The notes under the pieces are model-generated. The model saw only the letters and a list, made by a program, of their open reading frames with translations, made no database searches and was not told the origin of the DNA. The position numbers and the translations under genes are program-made. From Lachnospiraceae bacterium (lineage in GTDB: Bacteria > Bacillota > Clostridia > Lachnospirales > Lachnospiraceae), in contig JAFTPY010000123.1 of NCBI GenBank assembly GCA_017463035.1, forward strand, positions 1 through 20,509: a stretch of 20,509 nucleotides of DNA, written 5' to 3'. Shown one piece after another: positions 8,050 through 15,500 of the stretch (the first letter of the stretch is position 1; each line of letters opens with the position of its first letter).

Positions 8050-8078
8050 AGTTTATCATAAAACAGCATACACTACAA
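8050..8078 (-). promoter_or_regulatory. candidate amidase promoter upstream of the terminator
   Basis: Minus-strand TTGTAG (8078-8073) and TAAACT (8055-8050) are spaced by 17 bp. Both boxes are imperfect. It is the best promoter-like pair I find between the permease and the amidase, but it lies upstream of the terminator hairpin. A weak candidate. Confidence 0.35.
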
Positions 8079-8115
8079 GTACGAGAAAATATTACCATCG
8101 TCCGTTTTCAAATAT

Positions 8116-8892
8116 TTAAGCAAGATTTAACTTCTTTTTCAGTAAGTTACATACTATGAAGTACTCCACAATTCCCAATACCAGTGTCCAGCCCATGCTG
8201 ATGAAAGAAAACTTTGTCATTCCGCTTACAGAATTCATAAAGACATCCACTTCATCAAAGCCGACAATAAAGAACACTCCTACAAAAATCACTACCAGTA
8301 CAATCTCTAAAATAAAGCTGATAGCACAGTATGCAATTACGGATGCCAATATCTTATAAGTTCCGAACAACTGGCCTACCGCAATGGATAAATAATACAG
8401 TAAAATCTGATGCAGCAAGCTAAACATAAGCAGCGCCACAAACACAGAAATCTTCATTCCGGACTGTTCGGTCAATTGAGAAATCAGCGTGGCTAATTCC
8501 TTCAGTTCAATATGTCCCGGTACAAATACCAAAAACAGTGATACGATGCTCAACACAATGGTGACCACCTGCCACAAGGCCGCCATCACAAACTTCGCCA
8601 GTACCAGTTCTTCTACCTTTGCCGGCAAGGTAAAGGTCAAATAACCTTCGTCGGATACCATATTCTTGTAAAAGCGGACCACAGCCATGCCCGTACTGCA
8701 AAAACATACTCCGATTACAGTAACTACATACAGTACAAGAACCGCACCCTCACCCATAGAGAAAAAGAAATTATTCACCGGCAAAGCATGAATTACTGCG
8801 GCAAACAAAGTCATTGCCCCTAATACAAGATAAAACAAAGCATATCTTCTTATTGTTGCTATCCACTCGTGTTTCAGTAATTTTCCTAACAT
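8116..8892 (-). CDS. ABC transporter permease (ABC-2-like) of a YtrA-type cassette
   Basis: A 258-residue membrane protein with about six hydrophobic segments and alternating charged loops. The N-terminal MLGKLLKHEWIATIRRY is the amphipathic start typical of ABC-2-type permeases that pair with YtrB/BcrA-like ATPases. It would form the membrane part of the transporter with the ATPase encoded just upstream. The start codon overlaps the ATPase gene by 7 bases and has a GGGAGG site 7 bases upstream, inside the ATPase gene, so the two are translationally coupled. No substrate can be read from the sequence. Related cassettes respond to cell-wall-active compounds, so an envelope-stress role is plausible but inferred. 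Confidence 0.85.
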   Translation of the reverse strand: MLGKLLKHEWIATIRRYALFYLVLGAMTLFAAVIHALPVNNFFFSMGEGAVLVLYVVTVIGVCFCSTGMAVVRFYKNMVSDEGYLTFTLPAKVEELVLAKFVMAALWQVVTIVLSIVSLFLVFVPGHIELKELATLISQLTEQSGMKISVFVALLMFSLLHQILLYYLSIAVGQLFGTYKILASVIAYCAISFILEIVLVVIFVGVFFIVGFDEVDVFMNSVSGMTKFSFISMGWTLVLGIVEYFIVCNLLKKKLNLA

Positions 8893-9593
8893 TTGTATTC
8901 CTCCCTAAATAAAGCATCCACAGACCGGTCATACTGCTCTCTGAGTTCCTCCACCGCCGCATGCCGGACAATTTCCCCGTCTCTGATAAACACAACCTCA
9001 TCCAGAATTTTTTCCACATCCGCAATCAGATGGGTGGAAATCAGTACCGTAGCACCTTCGGCATAGTTACTGATAATCGTCCGCAAAATGTAATCTCTTG
9101 CCGCCGGATCCACTCCTGCAATCGGCTCATCCAGACAATACAAATCCGCATCGCGACTCATCACTAAAACAAGCTGAACCTTTTCCTTCATACCCTTGGA
9201 CATGGTTTTAAACTTCTGCTTCGGATCAAGGCCGAGACTTGCAAGCATATCGTATGCCTTTTCCTTATTAAAGTCACTATAAAAATCCCCGTAAAAGTCA
9301 ATCATCTGTGTTACAGTCATCCAATTACTCAAATAATTATTATCCGGTAAATACGACACCCGTGCCTTTGTCTCCGGTCCCGGTGCCGTACCGTTAATTA
9401 ATACTTCTCCCTCTGTCGGCACAAGCAAACCGTTAATCAACTTAATCAATGTAGTCTTTCCGCTTCCGTTCGGTCCCACCAGACCGATAATCTTTCCGCG
9501 TTCCAGCTTTAAATCCACTTGATACAATGCAAAAAAGCTTTTATACTTTTTAGAAAGACCTTTACATTCCATTACGTACCCTTCTTTGTACAT
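8886..9593 (-). CDS. ABC transporter ATP-binding protein (YtrB/BcrA-like)
   Basis: A 235-residue ATPase that powers the neighbouring permease. Walker A is GPNGSGKTT at residues 40-48. The signature is MSKGMKEKV near 130, with the SKGM form common in YtrB-like proteins instead of SGGQ. Walker B is LYCLDEP near 150-157, followed by the D-loop AGVD and the H-loop STHL near 186. The segment where a Q-loop Gln is usual reads YLPDNNYL, with no Gln. The start is taken at 9593 because GGAGG lies just upstream; a second in-frame ATG at 9572 with GAAGGG upstream is a fair alternative. It sits between gntR and the permease gene in one operon. Confidence 0.92.
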   Translation of the reverse strand: MYKEGYVMECKGLSKKYKSFFALYQVDLKLERGKIIGLVGPNGSGKTTLIKLINGLLVPTEGEVLINGTAPGPETKARVSYLPDNNYLSNWMTVTQMIDFYGDFYSDFNKEKAYDMLASLGLDPKQKFKTMSKGMKEKVQLVLVMSRDADLYCLDEPIAGVDPAARDYILRTIISNYAEGATVLISTHLIADVEKILDEVVFIRDGEIVRHAAVEELREQYDRSVDALFREEYKC

Positions 9594-9607
9594 ACATCCT
9601 CCACTCT

Positions 9608-9622
9608 CCGGCACACTGCCGG
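9608..9622 (-). other. small perfect hairpin between gntR and the ABC ATPase gene
   Basis: A 6-bp perfect stem (CCGGCA / TGCCGG) with a 3-base loop lies just after the gntR stop codon and just before the ATPase ribosome site, with no T run. It may tune the relative expression of the repressor and transporter genes. The role is inferred. Confidence 0.4.
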
Positions 9623-9626
9623 TCCC

Positions 9627-10001
9627 TTACTTTTCTTCTGCTTCCTCGATTGCCTTCTCTAAAAGACGACGAACATCTTCCGAGGAAAAACCGCTTTGAA
9701 TCATCTCCAGATAAAACTCTTTCGTTCTCTGCTCTGCTCCTGTCATACGTAATCCGTCAATCATATTCCCATCCTCCGATACAAATCTTCCGCTGGTCCG
9801 CAGGGTATACAAAAGCCCCTCCCGTTCCAGCTCCGTTAATGCGCGCTGCATGGTGTTCGGATTGACTGCGGCATCTGCTGCCAGTTCTCTCACACTCGGC
9901 AAACGTTGTCCCGGCTGATACTCGCCGGACATAATCTTCTGCTTGATGATATCAATCAACTGCAGATATACACTTTTCTCAGATGATATTTCCCATGGCA
10001 T
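9627..10001 (-). CDS. GntR-family transcriptional repressor, YtrA subfamily
   Basis: A 124-residue protein of the short YtrA class. It has an N-terminal winged helix-turn-helix (YLQLIDIIKQKIMSGEY, then PGQRLPSVRELA and VNPNTMQRALTELEREGLL to about residue 65) and only a short C-terminal helical tail instead of an effector domain. YtrA-type regulators repress their own operon, which carries ABC transporter genes, as here. An AAAGGAG site lies about 9 bases before the ATG. Upstream are a consensus promoter and a 22-bp inverted repeat placed to block transcription, which supports autorepression. The effector is unknown. Confidence 0.92.
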   Translation of the reverse strand: MPWEISSEKSVYLQLIDIIKQKIMSGEYQPGQRLPSVRELAADAAVNPNTMQRALTELEREGLLYTLRTSGRFVSEDGNMIDGLRMTGAEQRTKEFYLEMIQSGFSSEDVRRLLEKAIEEAEEK

Positions 10002-10033
10002 CTGCCCAACTCCTTTCTTGTATTATTGTGTTG

Positions 10034-10055
10034 TTGTATTAATTGTTTAATACAA
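10034..10055. promoter_or_regulatory. probable GntR/YtrA operator (inverted repeat)
   Basis: A perfect 9-bp inverted repeat TTGTATTAA / TTAATACAA with a 4-base spacer. It touches the -10 box of the gntR promoter and covers the expected transcription start, which is where a repressor would act. Size and symmetry fit operators of YtrA-type regulators; binding is inferred. Confidence 0.75.
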
Positions 10056-10083
10056 TTATAATTTAAATCCTCTTTTTTGTCAA
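10055..10083 (-). promoter_or_regulatory. consensus promoter of the gntR-ABC operon
   Basis: Minus-strand TTGACA (10083-10078) and TATAAT (10060-10055) are separated by exactly 17 bp. Both boxes match the housekeeping sigma consensus perfectly, so the promoter should be strong when not repressed. Confidence 0.88.
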
Positions 10084-10109
10084 CAAGCTTTATTATTTTT
10101 TGGAACTTA

Positions 10110-10139
10110 TTGACAACATATCCTACATTTTCGTATAAT
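10110..10139 (+). promoter_or_regulatory. promoter of the NhaC-family antiporter gene
   Basis: TTGACA (10110-10115) and TATAAT (10134-10139) are separated by 18 bp, about 50 bases before the translation start. The promoter is divergent from the gntR promoter; the two -35 boxes are 26 bp apart. Confidence 0.85.
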
Positions 10140-10195
10140 GTTTTTGTGAGTAATCCACAAATATCTTGTTTTACAAAAGAAAGGAGTTTCCTTAC

Positions 10196-11815
10196 ATGAA
10201 AAAAAGAGTCACTTCCGTGATTGCGTTACTCGTCATGATTGCTTCTGTTATTATGGCTATCATCGTTACCGCAACCGGAACCCCAACCGTTGCCACCTTT
10301 TGGGCACTGGTACCTCCCATCATTGCAATTGCATTGGCACTCATTACAAAAGAAGTGTATTCTTCTTTATTCCTCGGTATTGTTGTCGGCAGTATATTTG
10401 CCTGCAACGGTTCCGCTACCACTGCCATCGACCACGTGGTAAGCGACGGTTTAATTGCTGCCATCAAGGGAACCGCAGGCATTTTCCTCTTTCTTGTTAT
10501 TTTAGGAGTTATTGTTGCCCTCATCAATAAGGCCGGCGGAAGCGCAGCCTTCGGACGTTGGGCTCAGACCCATATCAAGACCCGTATCGGAGCGCAACTC
10601 GCCACCTTTATACTTGGTATCTTCATTTTTATTGACGACTACTTCAACTGTCTGACCGTAGGTTCCGTTATGCTTCCGGTTGCCGACAGTCATAAAGTAT
10701 CCCGCGCAAAGTTAAGCTACTTAATCGATGCCACTGCAGCTCCGATTTGTATGATTGCTCCGATCAGTTCCTGGGCCGCTGCGGTTGCCAGCTACACGGA
10801 AGGCACCGGTATGGACGGTATCGATCTTTTCATCAAAGCGATTCCGTATAACTTCTACTCCTTATTAACCTTCGTTTTTATCATTGCACTGGTACTTTCC
10901 AAGCGTGACTTCGGTCCTATGGCAAAACATGAGAGAAACGCGGTCCTAAAGGGCGATTTATTCTCCACCGATGAACGTGTGGACGGAATGGAAGTTTCCT
11001 CCAATCCAAAGGGACGTGTCCCGGACTTATTGTTACCGATTCTTGCTTTGATTGCCATTTCCGTATATGCACTGATTTACAACGGTGGCTTCTTCGGTGA
11101 TGACCCGGAATACGCAGGTATGTTTAAAGAAGCATTCTCCAACACGGATGCTACCGTAGGTCTTCCGTGGGGTGCTGTCGTTGCATTAATTCTTATTGTT
11201 ATTTACCTGATGTGCCGTAAGCTGATTACCTTTAAAGAAGCAATGGAATGTGTACCGAAGGGCTTTATTGCCATGGTACCGGCAATTACAATTCTCACTA
11301 TGGCTACCGCCCTTAAAAACATCTCCAATGATTTGCTAGGTTCCGCTTCTTATGTTGAAGCTTTAATGAGGGGTGCCGCACCGGGTCTGGAACGTCTCCT
11401 TCCGGCAGTTATCTTCCTGGTAGCCTGTCTGTTGGCATTTGCAACCGGTACTTCCTGGGGCACCTTCGGTATCCTTATCCCGATTGTATGCTACATCTTT
11501 GATCCGAGCGACCCAATCTTCTACATCGGCATATCCGCTTGTCTTGCAGGTGCGGTATGCGGTGACCACTGCTCTCCGATTAGCGATACCACGATTATGT
11601 CCTCTGCCGGAGCACAATGCGTCCATGTAAATCATGTGTCCACACAGCTTCCGTATGCAATTACCGTGGCAGCAATCAGCTTCGTATGTTTTCTGGTTGC
11701 GGGCTTTGTACAAAACGCACTTATTTGCCTCAGCCTGGGTACCTTACTGATTGTTGCATTCTTTGTGATACTTAGTCTGATACAAAAACCGATTGATGAA
11801 GGAGATACAAAATAG
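10196..11815 (+). CDS. NhaC-family Na+/H+ antiporter-like membrane protein
   Basis: A 539-residue polytopic membrane protein with about a dozen hydrophobic helices. The conserved late motif GDHCSPISDTTIMSSAGAQ (from residue 456) and TGTSWGTFGILIPI are characteristic of the NhaC antiporter family, as are IDDYFNCLTVGSVMLP and the DATAAPICMIAPISSW region. Members exchange Na+ for protons, and some relatives exchange organic acids or amino acids, so the exact substrate is open. The ATG at 10196 has an AGAAAGGAG site about 9 bases upstream; an upstream in-frame ATG at 10166 lacks one. It is a single-gene unit with its own promoter and terminator, divergent from the GntR operon. Confidence 0.9.
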   Translation: MKKRVTSVIALLVMIASVIMAIIVTATGTPTVATFWALVPPIIAIALALITKEVYSSLFLGIVVGSIFACNGSATTAIDHVVSDGLIAAIKGTAGIFLFLVILGVIVALINKAGGSAAFGRWAQTHIKTRIGAQLATFILGIFIFIDDYFNCLTVGSVMLPVADSHKVSRAKLSYLIDATAAPICMIAPISSWAAAVASYTEGTGMDGIDLFIKAIPYNFYSLLTFVFIIALVLSKRDFGPMAKHERNAVLKGDLFSTDERVDGMEVSSNPKGRVPDLLLPILALIAISVYALIYNGGFFGDDPEYAGMFKEAFSNTDATVGLPWGAVVALILIVIYLMCRKLITFKEAMECVPKGFIAMVPAITILTMATALKNISNDLLGSASYVEALMRGAAPGLERLLPAVIFLVACLLAFATGTSWGTFGILIPIVCYIFDPSDPIFYIGISACLAGAVCGDHCSPISDTTIMSSAGAQCVHVNHVSTQLPYAITVAAISFVCFLVAGFVQNALICLSLGTLLIVAFFVILSLIQKPIDEGDTK

Positions 11816-11850
11816 CGCTCTTCGTAAATTGACATACAATAATATTTTAA

Positions 11851-11888
11851 AAGAACTGCGTGTATTTTCACGCAGTTCTTCTTCTTTT
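11851..11888 (+). terminator. intrinsic terminator of the antiporter gene
   Basis: A perfect 12-bp stem AAGAACTGCGTG / CACGCAGTTCTT with a 6-base loop, followed by a T-rich tail (CTTCTTTT). It lies 35 bases after the antiporter stop codon. Confidence 0.88.
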
Positions 11889-11893
11889 CGTCA

Positions 11894-11922
11894 TTCACAT
11901 TTTTGAAAAACTATGGTACACT
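11894..11922 (+). promoter_or_regulatory. promoter of the flavin-reductase-like gene
   Basis: TTCACA (11894-11899) and TACACT (11917-11922) are spaced by 17 bp, with a TG element just before the -10 box. The pair begins right after the preceding terminator and ends about 30 bases before the start codon. Confidence 0.55.
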
Positions 11923-11952
11923 ATAGAAAAGAAAATGAAAGAAGGTTTTACC

Positions 11953-12456
11953 ATGCACACATTTCAACCTTATCCGGCAGACATGCTGGAATTAAATCCG
12001 TTTACCAAAATCGGCAAGGAATGGATGTTAATCACTGCCGGTGATAAAGAAAAAGCAAACACCATGACCGCTTCCTGGGGAGGCTTAGGCGTCATGTGGG
12101 GCAAAAACGTTGCTTACGTCTTTGTTCGCGACAGCCGCTACACCAAAGAATTCATCGACGCAAACGATACCTTCTCCCTCACCTTCTTTAAAGGTCAGCA
12201 ACCGGCTTTAAAGTACCTTGGCACCGTATCCGGCAGAGACGAAGACAAAATCGCAGGTGCACGTTTTAACGTCAACTACAGTGACAACACGCCGTTTATC
12301 GATGAGGGCAACTTAGTCTTCATTTGTAAGAAGCTTTCCTCCACCCGTATGACCGCAGACCAGTTCATTGACCCGAAGCTTGCGGATACCTTCTATAAAG
12401 ACGGCGATATGCATACCATGTATGTGGGTGAGATTACACAGATTTTAGCAAGATAA
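11953..12456 (+). CDS. flavin reductase-like FMN-binding split-barrel protein
   Basis: A 167-residue cytoplasmic protein of the flavin-reductase-like family, whose members bind FMN and use NAD(P)H to reduce flavin, or act as small flavoproteins. The WMLITAGDKEKANTMTASWGG segment followed by GVMWGKNVAYVFVRDSRYT is the usual FMN-binding pattern, and NDTFSLTFF follows. The ATG at 11953 is chosen because a GAAGG site lies 7 bases upstream and the promoter is just ahead; the open frame extends further upstream only by running into the preceding terminator. It is monocistronic between two terminators. The physiological partner is not evident. Confidence 0.88.
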   Translation: MHTFQPYPADMLELNPFTKIGKEWMLITAGDKEKANTMTASWGGLGVMWGKNVAYVFVRDSRYTKEFIDANDTFSLTFFKGQQPALKYLGTVSGRDEDKIAGARFNVNYSDNTPFIDEGNLVFICKKLSSTRMTADQFIDPKLADTFYKDGDMHTMYVGEITQILAR

Positions 12457-12474
12457 CAGGCTTTTCAATTCCAA

Positions 12475-12527
12475 AAAGACGTATACGGTTTGCTTTCCGG
12501 TTACCGTATACGTCTTTCCGTTTTTAA
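12475..12527. terminator. bidirectional terminator between the flavin-reductase-like gene and the HD-GYP gene
   Basis: A 15-bp perfect stem (12475-12489 with 12503-12517). On the plus strand it is followed, after CCG, by TTTTT. On the minus strand TTTTT follows directly. It lies between convergent genes ending at 12456 and 12568. Confidence 0.88.
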
Positions 12528-12567
12528 TAACTTCCGTGATGCTTCTCTTGAATCACATCCCGTTCTG

Positions 12568-15500
12568 TTACTCTTCTATATTCGTCCTTTCCGTCATATT
12601 ATGAACAATCTCTTTCATAAGCAACGGTAAAAACGGCTTTGTAATATAATCCTCGTACCCCAGTGCCGCAAACTCCATTGCCATGTCAAAGCTCCGGTCA
12701 CCGGTCATCAACGCCACCGGTGTACGGTATTTCTCCCTAATAAGACGAAGTGCCTCCAGACCATCCATTTCCGGCATCTTTACATCCAAAAGAATGAGAT
12801 CAAAACTCCTCTTTTCCAGAAGTTCTAAGGCCTCTTTTCCACCCCCTGCGGAAACAATTTCATACATCGGCTCATCCTTCATAATATGAGTAATCAACTT
12901 GTGATTCATCGGCTCATCATCTACAACAAGGATACAACGTTGCATAGAATCTTTTTGTTGCATCTCATATTCCGTATCCTCTTCCACCATCTGTATCATA
13001 ATATCCGCAATATACGGGTCAAACTGTGTTCCCTTTCCCTTTTCCAGCTCGTCCTTTACGACCTCTTGCGGTAAAGCCTTTCGATAACTACGGTTACTGG
13101 TCATTGCATCGTACGAATCCGCTACCCCCAGAATTCTGGCTACCTCCGGAATCTGGTCTCCGGCCAAGCCGTTCGGGTAACCTTTCCCGTCATACCGTTC
13201 GTGATGATACTTTGCACCCACTGCTATCATACTGCTGTTTGATATGCCGCGCAAAATATGAAATCCCGTTACCGGATGCACCTTAATGACATTGAACTCT
13301 TCATCCGTAAGCCTTCCCGGTTTATTGATTATATCCTCCGGAATACGTATTTTACCTACATCGTGAAGCAAGCCCGCACGGTATATTTCTTCCTGTTCCT
13401 CTTTACTCTTTCCCATTCTTGCCGCTATCATCCGTGCATATTCCGCCACCCGCTTCGAGTGACCGCTTGTATACCTATCCTTGGCATCCACCGCTTCACT
13501 AAGTGCCGTAACCGTCTGCAAAAACAACTCCTTGGACTTTTGTTGCTGTTCCGTCAACGCCCCGGTCTGTTCTGCCACTTTACTTTCCAATGCATGCTGC
13601 ATTTTCTCCAACTCTTTTTTTCGAAGCACAAACAGAACCATTCCGCCTACGCTCAACACCGTAAACATAAAGATTTCCAAACATACAATCACCAGATAGC
13701 ACTTGTACAACGGCCTCTCCCATGCCTGCATTTCCTTGGTTACCGTATAAACGGACTCCTGTAATACCGTTTCTCCCGAATCATCCAAAACCTGCAAGCA
13801 GATATGATAAACCGGCAAATCCGGTTTAAAAATACGAATCGGTTCAATTTCATCCCAGTCATAAACCTTCGGATTTTCATCCAGTTCCCGAACAAAAAAT
13901 TTCACCTTTGCATCACCAAAAGCATAATTCCGAACCGAAGCATACAAAGAAACATTTCTTGTCTTTGCGGGAATTACCGAATTCTCTTCATCAACCATAC
14001 CAATGACGTTTCCGTCACACTCCATGGAAGTAATTCCGAACTTCAACTCACCGATTTCTCCTGCCGTTCTTCCGTCAAATACAATTACGCCGTCATTTCC
14101 GCATAGAAAAATTTCTCCGCTCTCCGATACATAATTCCATGAGTTTGCGGTAAGTCCGGAAAGAAGTCCTTCTCCTGCCCCGTATAGCTTGTATCGTGTC
14201 TCTGTATCGGAGCAAAGCTCATCTACCGTTACTTCATACAAACCGGAGCTGCAGGTAACATATGCCTTATCATTATTAATAATCACATCGTAATTATTAA
14301 AATACGGAAAACTGCGCAGTCTTCTTATATTTCCGTTCCGGTCTCCGTGACACAACGCATTGCTCGTTACAAAAAAGAAACCGTCTTCATGAGGAACAAT
14401 TCGCAAAACAATATCAGAGGACAATCCGCTTTCTACGTTATAAACTGTTTTTAACCGCCCGTCGGAGATTACATAAACTCCGCTTCCGTCACTACCTGCC
14501 CATACGGTTCCGTCACCGGCATCCACCACCGACAATATCTGTGTGTTGGCAAGCCCGTCTTCAGCCGTCAATGTCCCCGTAATTTCCCCGTCGGAAATAA
14601 AATTAATTCCGTCTGCCGTTCCGGCAACAATTGTTCCGTCCGCCAAGCCGGTAATACAACGGAAACGGTCACTGGTTGCCCCATCCGCCACTGTATAGCA
14701 CCGAATCTTTCCCTCTGCACTCCTGCAAAACAGTCCGCTGTAAGTACATACCCAGAGATTGTTCGCGTCATCCGCATACAAAGCACGTACTCTGCACCCT
14801 TCCGTCTTTTTCTTCAGCTCATAATAACGTTGTGTAACCTTCATCCCGTCAAAGGTGATCAATCCGTTATCTGTCCCGAAAAAATACACTCCGTCATAAT
14901 ATGCAACCGCATTTACCACCACGTTCTGGATTCGCGCCTTCTCAAATACATTAATAAACGAACTCCCCGAAAGCTTCATCACCCCATAATTTGAAGAAGC
15001 AATCCAGATATTTCCCTGATAGTCTTCGTGAAACCCTGTAAAGGACGAGGAAAATTTCTCAAGCTTCATTTCATGAAATATATCTTCCTCATCCAGATAA
15101 CCGACTCCGTTTCCGGTAGCAATCCATAAACGTTTTTCACTATCCTCATAAATAGCGGAAATCTCGTTTGCCGTAATCGGAATCTGCCTTTTAATCCTTA
15201 AAGAATCTCCGTAGCGTTCAAATACAAACAGTTCTCCTGATTCCGTACCGATTACAAGTCCCTCGGAGGTCACTGCCAGACAATAATAAAAATACTCCTT
15301 CGCCTTGTCCTCCACACTCAGTTTACCGTTCTCTTCTATCCCGTAAATACATCCCGCATTATCCATAACCACCAACATGCCGTCATAAATCACCATTGCC
15401 TTAACAAAGGTAGCTCCCGTATTCAAAACCTCAATTGTATCATCCTCGCGAAATCTGCAAAGTTTATCACTGGTTCCCACGTATACAGTTCCGTCCTTTG

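Noticed and set aside
11860..11952. Longer N-terminus for the flavin-reductase-like protein
   Set aside because: It would begin inside the terminator of the antiporter gene and before the candidate promoter. The ATG at 11953 has a ribosome site and matches the family start.
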